Source: Arcobacter aquimarinus (GTDB lineage Bacteria > Campylobacterota > Campylobacteria > Campylobacterales > Arcobacteraceae). From it: 64,000 bases of DNA. The notes beneath the pieces are model-generated. The model ran no database searches, was not told the origin of the DNA, and saw only the letters and a program-made list of their open reading frames with translations. Shown piece by piece: positions 43,605-53,156 of the stretch (position 1 is its first letter; each line of letters opens with the position of its first letter). The DNA lies in assembly GCF_013177635.1 (NCBI RefSeq), contig NZ_CP030944.1, forward strand, positions 310,001 to 374,000, in the 5' to 3' direction. The position numbers were made by a program, and so were the translations under genes.

Positions 43605-44635
43605 TATTTTTTCTCACCTAAAAAATTTTGAAGTTCTTTCATGGCTTCTTCATTTTTGATTGTAAATTTAATCTCTATTCTTCGTGAAGCATCTTTATCT
43701 TCAACTCCATTTTTATCTAATATTAAATCAGAAGATGACCTTCCACTTGAATTTACATAAGTGCTTAAAAGTTTTCTATCAATAATATTTGATTCATATA
43801 AAAACTGCATAACAGCATGAGCTCTTTGTTGTGATAAAGCAAGATTTGAAAGATATGTTCCGTCACTATTTGTATGTCCTTCAATAGTTATGCTTTCAAT
43901 ATATTTTTTTATATCTTTATCTCCAAGAAGAGTAGTTAAATATTTTTTCAAAGTATTACTTAACTCTTTTTTAGACTCTTCTTTTAATTTATACTCATTT
44001 TGGTCAAATAAAATATTTGAAGAGAATTTTATAGCTCCACTTTTTTCATCTACGTTTATGGATTTACCAAGTTTTTCTCTTAATTTTGCAATAACATTTA
44101 ATTTAATTCCTGTTAAGTTTTTGATTTTTAGTTTTGCAACATCAAATTCTTCAACCATTTTTTGATGAATTTGAGTTTGAACAAGTAATTTATCAGCAAG
44201 TAATGTTAACTCTTCATCTTTTAAACTTATCATATTTGTTTTATCTAAAAGTTCAGTTGAGAGTTTTTCATTTTTATCTTTTTCATCTTTTATATTTAAT
44301 TCATACTCTAAAAGAAGTGATTTTAATTTCTCTATCTCTGTAAGATTTAAAGAGAGTTTTTCCTCTTTTTCTTTTAAATCTTTTGAAGTTTTATCTAATT
44401 CATTTTTTGTTGTTTCATATAAATTTTTTGCTTTTGCAAGTTCATAAAAAAGTTTTGATTTAGCCTCTTCACTTGAATTTAAAGCTGCTTTTTCTTTTTC
44501 TAGTGTATTTTGAGTGTAAATATATTTTATTACAATAGCACCAATAACCAAAATAAAAACAAATAGTAATCCTGCCATTAAATCAGCATAAGATATCCAA
44601 AAGTTTTCATCATTTTTTTGTTCTTTATTGTACAT
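43604..44635 (-). CDS. MotB/ZorB-like OmpA-domain stator protein with coiled coil
   Basis: A 343-residue inner-membrane protein. The N-terminal helix WISYADLMAGLLFVFILVIG carries the stator aspartate D18. A coiled coil of about 125 residues (roughly 42-165, rich in E, K and L) follows, then a C-terminal OmpA peptidoglycan-binding domain (SITIEGHTNSDGTYLSNLAL). MotB proper lacks such a long coiled coil. It lies 6 bases after the MotA-like gene. Together they should form a proton-driven rotary or force-generating complex. Neither flagellar genes nor Zorya effector genes are next to it. Confidence 0.85.
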   Translation of the reverse strand: MYNKEQKNDENFWISYADLMAGLLFVFILVIGAIVIKYIYTQNTLEKEKAALNSSEEAKSKLFYELAKAKNLYETTKNELDKTSKDLKEKEEKLSLNLTEIEKLKSLLLEYELNIKDEKDKNEKLSTELLDKTNMISLKDEELTLLADKLLVQTQIHQKMVEEFDVAKLKIKNLTGIKLNVIAKLREKLGKSINVDEKSGAIKFSSNILFDQNEYKLKEESKKELSNTLKKYLTTLLGDKDIKKYIESITIEGHTNSDGTYLSNLALSQQRAHAVMQFLYESNIIDRKLLSTYVNSSGRSSSDLILDKNGVEDKDASRRIEIKFTIKNEEAMKELQNFLGEKK

Positions 44636-44641
44636 TTTTTA

Positions 44642-45862
44642 CTACTTTGATATTTCTTTAAATTCTTTAAAATCTTCTAAGATTTTAGTAGTTTCTTCAT
44701 CAATCATTTCAAGTGAAGTTTTTAGTTTATTTGTAATATTCTCATCATATTCTTCAATACCTTTTTTAAACTTCCACTCCAGTTTTTCCATATCACTTTT
44801 CATAGTTTCAATACTTTTTACAATATTTGAGTATATTGCTTTTAAGTTATCAGAACTTAGATTATGCATATGTGAATTTAATTTCTCAATATTGTTATTT
44901 AAAAGTTCAGCATTTAAAGCATATAAATCTTTTTGTTTTTCAAAACTTTTTATAGTTGTATGCATATTTAAAGTCATGTCTTTTAGCATAAGTGATAATT
45001 TTTCATTATTGTCTATATTTTCACTAATTTTAGAAGATAAAATAAACTCTTTTTTTAGTATCTCTTCTAATACATCAAATCTTTGTTCAATTGATGAGTT
45101 GATATTATCTAAGATATTACTTGAAGTTAATTGATTAAATACTTCGCTCATTTTTGTAAAGTTATCTAAATTACTTTTAATATGAATTGATTCAATATCA
45201 ACTTTTGTCCAAAAGAAATGTTTAGTTCCCTCTTTTATAATAAATGAATCATGTTCAAATCTACTCATTCCTATTTTTTCAAAAAATGTCCACCAGATTG
45301 ATAAAAAAATACCATAAATAGAAACATAAAAGGCAGTTCCTACTCCTCCTAAAAGTGTAGAAATCTCTTTTTCTAAATCAGCTGAGTTTCCAGAGTTAAA
45401 ATCAGGCATACTAAAAGCTATAGATATAAAAGTTCCTAAAATACCAAGAGTTGGAAAAATTCCTGATGCAATAGAAGAGAAATTTGTATTTCTTAAATTA
45501 CTTGTATAATCTTGTAAAAAGTCATCAACACTTCCATTTGCTTTAGTTGTACCACCAATAGTTAATAAATTTTTATTTATATACTCTTTTAAATCATAAG
45601 CTAATTCATAATATTGAGTTTTAAATTTACAAGATACAAAATAGGCATTGTGTTTTACAAAAAATAGATAAATAAAAAATATAAAACCAATTAATATAAC
45701 ACTATGCATTTCTACTTTTAAAGGTAAAACACTTAAATAACATAATAAAATAATTCCAAAAAGTGCTGCTGGAACTGTAAGTAAAATGAAAATTCTCGAA
45801 AGAGGTTTACAAGTTGTGTAGAATTTTGAATTTAGTTCAATAAAATCGTCATCTGTGAACAT
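44642..45862 (-). CDS. MotA/TolQ/ZorA-like proton-channel protein with long tail
   Basis: A 406-residue inner-membrane protein. Four transmembrane helices are seen at about 22-42, 50-70, 132-152 and 172-196. The channel helices have FPTLGILGTFISIAFSM and GGVGTAFYVSIYGIFLSIWW. The C-terminal half (200-406) is a long helical cytoplasmic tail. This four-helix-plus-tail layout resembles ZorA more than TolQ or ExbB. It is the first gene of the pair, divergent from the L,D-transpeptidase gene. Function is unknown; possible roles include envelope tension, motility or phage defence. Confidence 0.85.
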   Translation of the reverse strand: MFTDDDFIELNSKFYTTCKPLSRIFILLTVPAALFGIILLCYLSVLPLKVEMHSVILIGFIFFIYLFFVKHNAYFVSCKFKTQYYELAYDLKEYINKNLLTIGGTTKANGSVDDFLQDYTSNLRNTNFSSIASGIFPTLGILGTFISIAFSMPDFNSGNSADLEKEISTLLGGVGTAFYVSIYGIFLSIWWTFFEKIGMSRFEHDSFIIKEGTKHFFWTKVDIESIHIKSNLDNFTKMSEVFNQLTSSNILDNINSSIEQRFDVLEEILKKEFILSSKISENIDNNEKLSLMLKDMTLNMHTTIKSFEKQKDLYALNAELLNNNIEKLNSHMHNLSSDNLKAIYSNIVKSIETMKSDMEKLEWKFKKGIEEYDENITNKLKTSLEMIDEETTKILEDFKEFKEISK

Positions 45863-46021
45863 AAAATATTCCTTTTTGTTGTCAATAGTTTAAAAATGGA
45901 AGTTTATCATATTATTATCTTAAAAGATAAATTTTAATACGCTCATCTTAGAATATAAATATATTTACAAGAATTAAAGGGTAAAATAAAGATAAAATTA
46001 AAAAAAGAGTAAAAAATTATT

Positions 46022-47221
46022 ATGTTTAAAAACTTTTTAATTCTGTTGTTTATTTTATGTAATGTTTCTTTTGTATTTGCTTCTACAAAAAAATATACAA
46101 TTAGTGTTTGTACAACTTCCAATATGCAAAATGCCTTAACTTGTAAAAAAAGAGTGCTTAAAAGTATGAGTGGTGAAGTTTTTATTGTAAAACAAAATTA
46201 TAATAGATATTTTACTTATTTAAATCTATATGATAGTTATCAAGAGGCTAAAAATGAGATGAAAAATCTCTCTTCTTATGTAAAAAAACAAAAAGCATAT
46301 ATAAAACAAATAGATTATGAAGAAAAAGAAGAACTTAAAGAAAAAGTTATTGAAACAGTAATGGTGAAAGAAGAGAGCATAGCTGAAGTTAAAGAAGAAA
46401 AGATAAAACCAAAAGAGATAATTCCTTTGGCTTCTTCTCTTCCTTTGCTTGAAGATTTGAAATTAGTTAGTTCTTATAGATTTGAGGAAGAAAATACTCA
46501 AGAAAATATAAAAGAACAAATAGAAGATAGCGTAAAAATAGAGCAGATGGAAGAGCCAAAAGATTTAATAGTTTCAAAAGAAGAGATTCAATATGTGGAA
46601 GAATTAAGACAAATTAGTATGGATGAATTTGATAAAGAGAATGAAAAACAAAAACAAATAATTAAACCTAAAGAAGAAAAAAAGCCAAAAATAACAGTTT
46701 CTCAAAATATTCAAAATAATTTAGAATCTAAAAAATATGATGTTTCAGATTATGAGCAGTTGATTATTGAAGTTGATTCAAGCACAAACTATATGACTAT
46801 AAAAGCAAAAGTTGATGATAAATTAGAAAAAATCAAAAATTATAGAGTTTCTACTGGAAAAGATAGTGTAAAAAAACCTTTTGGTGTAGGAAAAGTATCT
46901 CAAATTTCTTTAAATCCTGTTTGGTATCCAACGCAAGAAACTAAAAAAACTTTCAAAAAAAGAGGAATAAACCTTCCTTCAGTTGTTCCTCCGGGACATA
47001 AATATAACTATATGGGTGCAGCTAAAATAAATCTTACTCATATTGTTGATGGGAAAAGTACATATAGAATCCATGGAACTTTAAATGAAAAAACAATTGG
47101 AACAAATGAATCAGCAGGATGTATTAGAATGAAAAATAGTGAAGTTGTAGAATTAGCAAATTTAATAAATCAATTTTCAAGTATGAGAAGTTTGAGTGAT
47201 GTTAAAGTTGTTTTGAAATAG
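46022..47221 (+). CDS. L,D-transpeptidase with N-terminal SPOR-like domain
   Basis: A 399-residue periplasmic protein. A signal peptide (MFKNFLILLFILCNVSFVFA) is followed by a SPOR-like domain at about 25-100 (KYTISVCTTSNMQNALTCKK, YFTYLNLYDSYQEAKNEM). A charged, low-complexity linker and a YkuD domain come next. The catalytic motif is SAGCIRM with C367 and HGT about 15 residues earlier. It probably crosslinks peptidoglycan or attaches proteins to it; helical-shape roles are known for relatives in Campylobacterota. recQ begins at the next base after the stop. Confidence 0.9.
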   Translation: MFKNFLILLFILCNVSFVFASTKKYTISVCTTSNMQNALTCKKRVLKSMSGEVFIVKQNYNRYFTYLNLYDSYQEAKNEMKNLSSYVKKQKAYIKQIDYEEKEELKEKVIETVMVKEESIAEVKEEKIKPKEIIPLASSLPLLEDLKLVSSYRFEEENTQENIKEQIEDSVKIEQMEEPKDLIVSKEEIQYVEELRQISMDEFDKENEKQKQIIKPKEEKKPKITVSQNIQNNLESKKYDVSDYEQLIIEVDSSTNYMTIKAKVDDKLEKIKNYRVSTGKDSVKKPFGVGKVSQISLNPVWYPTQETKKTFKKRGINLPSVVPPGHKYNYMGAAKINLTHIVDGKSTYRIHGTLNEKTIGTNESAGCIRMKNSEVVELANLINQFSSMRSLSDVKVVLK

Positions 47222-49327
47222 ATGAATACAAAATACCAAATACTAAAAGATATTTTCGGACACGATAAATTTAGAAGTTTTCAAGAAGAAGTTGTTGATT
47301 GCATTCTTAACAAACAAGATATTTTGACAATTTTGCCAACAGGTGGTGGAAAATCACTTTGTTATCAACTGCCAACTCTTCTTATGTCTGGAACTACTGT
47401 TGTAATCTCTCCATTAATTGCACTTATGCAAGACCAGATAAAAGCACTAAATGATTTGAATATTAGTGCAGATATGATAAGTTCAGCAACTTCAAATGAT
47501 GAAAATAGTTTCACTCTTCAAAAGCTTTTAAATGGCGAATTAAAATTTATTTATGTTGCACCTGAAAGGTTCACTTCAAATGAGTTTGTATCAGTATTAC
47601 AGCGAATAAATATAAACTATTTTGTAATAGATGAAGCCCACTGTGTTTCGGCTTGGGGACATGAGTTTAGAGCTGAGTATAGAAATCTTGATAGATTAAA
47701 AAGATTTTTTCCAAATACTGCAATTTGCGCATTTACTGCAACTGCTACAAAAAAAGTTGAAGCTGATATTGCTTCTTCTTTGAATTTGCAAAATCCTAGA
47801 CACTTTAGAGCAAAAACCATAAGAAATAATCTTGATATAAAAGTTGAGCCACGAATCGCAAATGGGAAAACACAAATATTAAACTTCTTAAAAACTCACA
47901 AAGGTTTATGTGGAATTATCTACACTTTTACAAGAAAAGAAGCAGAATCAACAGCAGAGTTTTTGAGTGAAAATGGATATAGTGCAAAAGCTTATCATGC
48001 GGGACTTAGTAGTGATAAAAAAGATGAAGTTTTTAATGATTTTGTCTATGAAAAAATAGATATTGTAGTAGCAACCATCGCTTTTGGTATGGGAATTGAT
48101 AAATCAAATATAAGGTTTGTAATACATACAAGTTTACCTAAAACTTTAGAAAACTACTATCAAGAGATAGGTCGAGCAGGACGAGATGGTGAGATGTCTT
48201 ATGTTTATATGCTTTATTCAAAATCTGATGAAGTAAAAAGAAAACTACAAATAGAAGAAGCCATAGACAACTCTTATAAACAAACAGCTTTAGATAAATT
48301 GGAGTTTATGTATAGATATTGTGTTAGTAATAATTGTCGTCATAAGATGATAGCAGGTTATTTTGAAGATGAGATAGAAGCTTGTAAAACTCTATGTGAT
48401 AACTGTACAAAAGGTGAAGTTGAACTTATAGATGTAAGTGTTGATGCTCAAAAACTTTTAAGTGCCATTTATCGAACTGAACAAAGATTTGGATTAAATC
48501 ATATTATTGATATTTTAAGAGGTTCAAAAAATCAAAAGATTTTAGAGTTTGGACATGAAAAACTAAATGTTTATAATCTAGGTGTTGAAAAGAGTAAAAA
48601 TGAATGGATTGCAATCGCAGATAAACTAATAGATATAGAAGCTCTAAGTTTAGGAGAGTTTAGAGCTTTGAAAATAAGTTCTTTAGGTTTAGAAATTCTA
48701 AAAGGTAAAGAGAAACTTTTTATTGATAGTGATAAACTAGGAATTGCTTCAAAAATCCAAGAAGAAGAGACTGAGCTTACTTTTGATGAGTTGATTTATG
48801 AAAGATTTAGAACTTTACGAAAAGAGATAGCTTTACAAAGTGAAATTCCAGCTTATGTTATATTTGGTGATAAGACTTTAAAAGAGTTTGCTTTAAAACT
48901 TCCAATAACAAAAGATGAAATGTTAAATATAAATGGTGTTGGTCTTGTAAAATATGAAAAATATGGAGAAGATTTTTTGAATTTATCTAAAGAGATAAAA
49001 GAAGAATTCAAAGAAAAACTTGAACAAAAAGAGCCATTAAAAAAACTCACAAAAACATATCTTGAAACTTTTGAACTTTTAAATGAAGGAAAAAGTGTAG
49101 AGGAAATTGCACAAATTAGAGATTTGGGCTTAACTTCAATTCTGGGGCATATTTCAGTTTTATTTGAGCATGAAAAAATCTCAAAAGAGAAAAAGGAAGA
49201 GTTATTAAAACCTCTTGAAATTTCTAAAGAGATTAGAAACTGGATAGAAGAGGGATTAAAATTAGATACACTAAAAGAGTTAAGACAAAAACTTTATTTA
49301 TATGAATATTTATCAAAGGAGTTGTAA
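47222..49327 (+). CDS. recQ: ATP-dependent DNA helicase RecQ
   Basis: A 3'-5' helicase for recombination and replication repair. The 701 residues begin with the Q-like region FGHDKFRSFQEEVV, then the P-loop LPTGGGKSLCYQLP, VIDEAHCVSAWGHEFR, FTATATKK and the motif VI region GRAGRDGEMS. A zinc-binding cysteine set is in CRHKMIAGYF and CKTLCDNC, followed by the winged-helix and HRDC domains. It starts directly after the L,D-transpeptidase stop and runs directly into the methyltransferase gene. Confidence 0.95.
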   Translation: MNTKYQILKDIFGHDKFRSFQEEVVDCILNKQDILTILPTGGGKSLCYQLPTLLMSGTTVVISPLIALMQDQIKALNDLNISADMISSATSNDENSFTLQKLLNGELKFIYVAPERFTSNEFVSVLQRININYFVIDEAHCVSAWGHEFRAEYRNLDRLKRFFPNTAICAFTATATKKVEADIASSLNLQNPRHFRAKTIRNNLDIKVEPRIANGKTQILNFLKTHKGLCGIIYTFTRKEAESTAEFLSENGYSAKAYHAGLSSDKKDEVFNDFVYEKIDIVVATIAFGMGIDKSNIRFVIHTSLPKTLENYYQEIGRAGRDGEMSYVYMLYSKSDEVKRKLQIEEAIDNSYKQTALDKLEFMYRYCVSNNCRHKMIAGYFEDEIEACKTLCDNCTKGEVELIDVSVDAQKLLSAIYRTEQRFGLNHIIDILRGSKNQKILEFGHEKLNVYNLGVEKSKNEWIAIADKLIDIEALSLGEFRALKISSLGLEILKGKEKLFIDSDKLGIASKIQEEETELTFDELIYERFRTLRKEIALQSEIPAYVIFGDKTLKEFALKLPITKDEMLNINGVGLVKYEKYGEDFLNLSKEIKEEFKEKLEQKEPLKKLTKTYLETFELLNEGKSVEEIAQIRDLGLTSILGHISVLFEHEKISKEKKEELLKPLEISKEIRNWIEEGLKLDTLKELRQKLYLYEYLSKEL

Positions 49328-50116
49328 ATGAGATTTGAAGATATAGATTTTAATAAACTTTATATAGAACAGAAAGAGGCTTCAACTTTTAAACAAAAAA
49401 GTAAAGAAGCTTGGGATATAAAAGCTGATTCTATGAATAAAAGAGTTCACAAATCAATTTATAATGAACAGTTTTTAAAGCTTCTAAATCTTGAGAAAAT
49501 AGATACTTTACTTGATATTGGCTGTGGAGTTGGAAACATATCTTTAAAACTTGCACCAAAACTTTCAAAAGTATATTGTTTAGATTATTCAACTAAAATG
49601 TTGGAATTATTAAATGAAAATGCAAAAAAACAAAACATCAATAATATTACAACAATAAATAAATCTTGGTATGATTCATGGGATGATATTTCTAATGCTG
49701 ATTTAGTTATAGCTTCACGTTCTATGGAAGTAAAGAATATGAAAGAAGCTTTGGAAAAATTAAATAATAAAGCAAATAAAAAAGTTGTGATTTCATATAA
49801 AGTTGGTGGGTCGTTTGTAAGTGATGAGATATTAGATGTTTTACAAAAAGATATTATAAAAAAACCTGATTATATATATGTTTTAAATATTCTTTATAAT
49901 ATGGGAATAAATGCAAGTTTAAATTTTGTTCAAAGTGAAGGAAGAGGAACAATTTATACTTCAAAAGAGAAATTTATCGAATCAGTCTCTTGGAGTATAG
50001 GAAGTTTAAGATCTGATGAGATTAAAAAACTTGAAGATTATTATGATAATTTGGATGAAAATAAAAAATTTAAAGAGGACTTTGTTTCTTGGGCTATTAT
50101 CTCTTGGGATAAATAG
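49328..50116 (+). CDS. Class I SAM-dependent methyltransferase
   Basis: A 262-residue cytoplasmic protein. Motif I is LLDIGCGVGNISLKLAP and the acidic post-I residue is in VYCLDYSTKML. The substrate is not evident; the N-terminal KQKSKEAWDIKADSMNKRVH resembles UbiE/Coq5-like small-molecule enzymes. It follows recQ with no gap (stop then ATG). The convergent HPP gene is 2 bases beyond the stop. Confidence 0.85.
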   Translation: MRFEDIDFNKLYIEQKEASTFKQKSKEAWDIKADSMNKRVHKSIYNEQFLKLLNLEKIDTLLDIGCGVGNISLKLAPKLSKVYCLDYSTKMLELLNENAKKQNINNITTINKSWYDSWDDISNADLVIASRSMEVKNMKEALEKLNNKANKKVVISYKVGGSFVSDEILDVLQKDIIKKPDYIYVLNILYNMGINASLNFVQSEGRGTIYTSKEKFIESVSWSIGSLRSDEIKKLEDYYDNLDENKKFKEDFVSWAIISWDK

Positions 50117-50118
50117 CT

Positions 50119-50679
50119 TTATTTCTCAAACCACTTTTTGTTAAAATCTTTTAAAGATTCGGGATAATATCTATGTTTTGGAATATTATTTATAATTAGT
50201 GCAATAATTAATAAAATAAAAGCTCCTGTTGTTACAGGAAATAAAATATATAAAAAACCTAAATCATGAATCTGTTCACTTCCAATAACAGCAATCAATG
50301 CTGTAGCTCCCCCTGGAGGATGTAATGTTAGTGTTAATTGCATCATTAAAATTGAAGTAGAAACTGCAACTGCTGAAGCAAAAAGTAAATTAAAAGAAAA
50401 AAGTTTAAAACAAATTACACCTATTATTGCAGAAATTAAGTGTCCACCTATTAAATTTCTTGGTTGAGATAGAGGTGAGTTTACTGCTCCATAAACTAAA
50501 ACAGCACTCGCTCCAAATGAACCTACAAGCAAAGTTAGGTCTTTATCATTTAAAATATCACTATGAAAATATGAGATTGCTAAAATCCCTAAAAATGAAC
50601 CAATCCACGACCAAATGAGATTTGATTTTTCTAGTGGTTCAGAATTTATTTTTTTGAATTGTTTAAAAAACTTTTGCAT
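50119..50679 (-). CDS. HPP-family integral membrane protein
   Basis: A membrane protein of the HPP family with about four helices (GSFLGILAISYFH, LLVGSFGASAVLVYGAV, LLFASAVAVSTSILMMQ, FPVTTGAFILLIIALIINN). The eponymous motif is LTLHPPGGATALIAVIG. Members are linked to nitrite transport in cyanobacteria and plastids; the role here is unknown. The ATG at 50677-50679 (186 residues) is chosen; a TTG at 50694 would add five residues. Neither has a clear Shine-Dalgarno. It follows the glycosyltransferase. Confidence 0.88.
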   Translation of the reverse strand: MQKFFKQFKKINSEPLEKSNLIWSWIGSFLGILAISYFHSDILNDKDLTLLVGSFGASAVLVYGAVNSPLSQPRNLIGGHLISAIIGVICFKLFSFNLLFASAVAVSTSILMMQLTLTLHPPGGATALIAVIGSEQIHDLGFLYILFPVTTGAFILLIIALIINNIPKHRYYPESLKDFNKKWFEK

Positions 50680-50727
50680 AGGGCATATTATCAAAAAATA
50701 TTTTTTTGATAAATGACCTAAATCAAA

Positions 50728-51840
50728 TTATAAGATATTTAATTGGTGAGCTAAATCAGCTGCTATTCTTTCATAATTTCTAACAGCTAAAAGTCTTTTT
50801 TGTCCATTTATTCCCACTTGTGCAACTTCATCTTTTGATAGATTTATGATATATTCTAACTTTTCTTTTATTGAATTTTCATTGAAATCACAAAACCATG
50901 CACTAATATTATCTTCAAAAATTGAACTATTATTTTCATTATCACTCATAATACAAGGAACTGCACTTGAATAATAATCCAAAACTTTCATAGGAGTTGA
51001 ACTATTAAATAAAGCGATATTTGGAAGTACAGCTAAACCTATATCTGAAATAGCTATTAAATTTAGTAATTCCTGTCTTGTTTTTGCGTCATAAACTTCA
51101 ATATTATCTTTTAATTTTGGAAAATCATCTAAAATAGTCTCTAAATATTCAGGGTCTTTTGTAGAAATCATAAGTTTATAGTTTGTACTTTTGATATTAC
51201 TAAATGCTTTTAAAACCGTTTCAAATTCTCTTAATTTATCTAAAGTTCCTGCATAAAAAAATCTTTTTTCATCTTTTTCATGTTGAATATTTTCATGTAA
51301 ATTATCAGGGTCAATTGCAGATGGAATTACAAATGTTCTTGTTTTTACATCTTTAAAATAGTCATTTTTCATTTGAAATGATGTAGGTAAAAAAATGTCA
51401 CATTCATTTATCAGATTTATTTCTGTATAAGTTTGAATTTTATTTGAAATAATATCAAAAAGGGTTTTTTTATTATTTGCTTCATCTGTTTGAAGTTTTG
51501 CAATTCTTTTTGGAAAAGAGAGTCTAAATCCTACTTTGTAGTTATATTTATCTTTTCTTTTTAAAACCTCTTTTAGTAAATTAATATTATTTCTAACAAC
51601 CACAAAAGAGTATTCACTTATATTTATGCCATTAATAGCAAGTTCATCAAGAAGATTTATTGATAAATTTTCAGGAACAATAATAGTACCATTGTCTTTT
51701 TTTTCTATTACTGTTTTTGATTTTGAAAAAAATATTGTATTTATATCAAAATGTTTATTTAAATATTTTTGAAATAAAGGTCCTATAAAACTATGGTCTG
51801 TATGTTCATTTTGATCAGTTACATATAAAAATTTATTCAT
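50728..51840 (-). CDS. Glycosyltransferase family 1-like protein (GT-B fold)
   Basis: A 370-residue protein from the ATG at 51838-51840, which has AAGGAG upstream. The longer frame from 51888 runs through that site. Seen: MNKFLYVTDQNEHTDHS at the start, an acceptor half, and a GT-4-like donor half with FFYAGTLDKLREFETVLKAF, ISDIGLAVLPNIALFNSSTP and KVLDYYSSAVPCIMSD. It probably adds sugars to an envelope or flagellar glycan. It is the only such gene here and lies in a minus-strand run after the YgjP-type peptidase. Confidence 0.82.
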   Translation of the reverse strand: MNKFLYVTDQNEHTDHSFIGPLFQKYLNKHFDINTIFFSKSKTVIEKKDNGTIIVPENLSINLLDELAINGINISEYSFVVVRNNINLLKEVLKRKDKYNYKVGFRLSFPKRIAKLQTDEANNKKTLFDIISNKIQTYTEINLINECDIFLPTSFQMKNDYFKDVKTRTFVIPSAIDPDNLHENIQHEKDEKRFFYAGTLDKLREFETVLKAFSNIKSTNYKLMISTKDPEYLETILDDFPKLKDNIEVYDAKTRQELLNLIAISDIGLAVLPNIALFNSSTPMKVLDYYSSAVPCIMSDNENNSSIFEDNISAWFCDFNENSIKEKLEYIINLSKDEVAQVGINGQKRLLAVRNYERIAADLAHQLNIL

Positions 51841-51912
51841 TTTTTGCTCCTTATTATAAAAGAAAATTTTAACTGCAAAATGTTGCAATAAAGAAGCATT
51901 TATTTTAAATAA

Positions 51913-52404
51913 TTAATAGAGTTTTCCATATAAGTCAATATGTGTTAAATAGACTCTTAAATCAAATTCAACTTGGTGATAAGAAGGCATCATAAAAGTG
52001 CAAAGATTATAAAAAGCTTTATCATGTTCTCTTTCTTTAAAGTGAGCAAGTTCATGAACTACAATCATTTGTAAAAACTCTTCGGGCATATTTTTAAATA
52101 TGGTTGCAACTCTGATTTCATTTTTTGATTTAAGTTTTCCTCCTTGAACTCTTGAAACTATTGAGTGCATTCCTAAAGCATTATTAATTACATTTATTTT
52201 TCCATCGTACATTACTTTTGAAACTTGATATTTTTTAAAGTATTCGTTTTTAAAATCCATCACATAAGAGTATAAAGTTTTGTCATTTGTATAATTATGT
52301 GCAATTGGATATTTAGTTTTTATATATGAAGATAATTTTTCTTTTTCTATTAAAACTTTGATTTTATCTTGTAAATCTTTTGGATAGTGGTTTAAATATT
52401 TCAT
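51913..52404 (-). CDS. YgjP-like zinc metallopeptidase (DUF45/SprT type)
   Basis: A 163-residue protein. The zinc motif is VVHELAHFKEREHDKAFY, the HExxH type with a third histidine in the REH position. It matches the YgjP/DUF45 family, predicted cytoplasmic metallopeptidases whose substrates are unknown. It starts 7 bases after the preceding 245-residue protein gene, so the two are likely co-translated. Confidence 0.85.
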   Translation of the reverse strand: MKYLNHYPKDLQDKIKVLIEKEKLSSYIKTKYPIAHNYTNDKTLYSYVMDFKNEYFKKYQVSKVMYDGKINVINNALGMHSIVSRVQGGKLKSKNEIRVATIFKNMPEEFLQMIVVHELAHFKEREHDKAFYNLCTFMMPSYHQVEFDLRVYLTHIDLYGKLY

Positions 52405-52411
52405 AGATAAA

Positions 52412-53149
52412 TTATAAGCTTAATATTTCTAATGGATTTGGTTTATTATTTCGTATTATTTGTGCAATTTTATATTCTCTTTCTTTTTTTATAGAGCTGT
52501 AATTTTCCAAAATATCTTCATACCAAGATAATACTTTTTCATAGGTTTTACTTGCTAATGTAGAAACACCATCATCTAAAATATCTTTAAAATATTTTAT
52601 CTTATCTTTTAGATATTCTTCTATATTATTTTCTTTGATTTTTTTAAAACCAAAAGATTTTCCTTCATCATCAATCTTTTCATCCCATGCAACAACTGAT
52701 TGAATAGCAAAGGAACCAGTTATTGCAGCCATAAAAAGTACAGTCTCTTTTTCATCTTTTAAGGTTTTTAATTTTTCAAAAATAGCTTTATTAAAATCTT
52801 CATTATCACTTATTAAAGAAGTTGCCATAAAACTACTTACTTTGTAGCTAGAACGAATTAATGATGCATCATAAACATTGCCATTTTCATCCTCTTCCAT
52901 TATAAGTTCTTTGAGTTTTTTTACTTCTTCGTAAGAAAGAGATAGAATCTCTTTTTCTGAAATATATCTATCTTCAACAATAGAAAAGATTTTATTTATT
53001 TCTTTTTCATTGAAAGAAACTTCTAGTTTAGATATAAGCTTATCAAAATCATCTCTTTTTATTAAATCAACACTTGATTTATCTGATAACTCTTTTTGAC
53101 TTATATTTTCAATATTCAAAGCTGATATTAAAATATTATTTTTATCCAT
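52412..53149 (-). CDS. Helical protein, unknown function
   Basis: A 245-residue protein I do not recognise. It is acidic and mostly helical. The N-terminal half has a weak EF-hand-like segment (EEDENGNVYDASLI, near 94-107) that departs from the calcium consensus at the first position. The middle has a small-residue helix (ETVLFMAAITGSFAIQSVVA) that could pack against membrane or partner. No signal peptide. It lies 7 bases after the 53157-53741 gene and 7 before the metallopeptidase. Confidence 0.6.
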   Translation of the reverse strand: MDKNNILISALNIENISQKELSDKSSVDLIKRDDFDKLISKLEVSFNEKEINKIFSIVEDRYISEKEILSLSYEEVKKLKELIMEEDENGNVYDASLIRSSYKVSSFMATSLISDNEDFNKAIFEKLKTLKDEKETVLFMAAITGSFAIQSVVAWDEKIDDEGKSFGFKKIKENNIEEYLKDKIKYFKDILDDGVSTLASKTYEKVLSWYEDILENYSSIKKEREYKIAQIIRNNKPNPLEILSL

Positions 53150-53156
53150 GACTTTT

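Noticed and set aside
43604-45862. Complete Zorya defence system
   Set aside because: Only ZorA/B-like genes are present. No ZorC, ZorD or ZorE-like gene is adjacent on either side.
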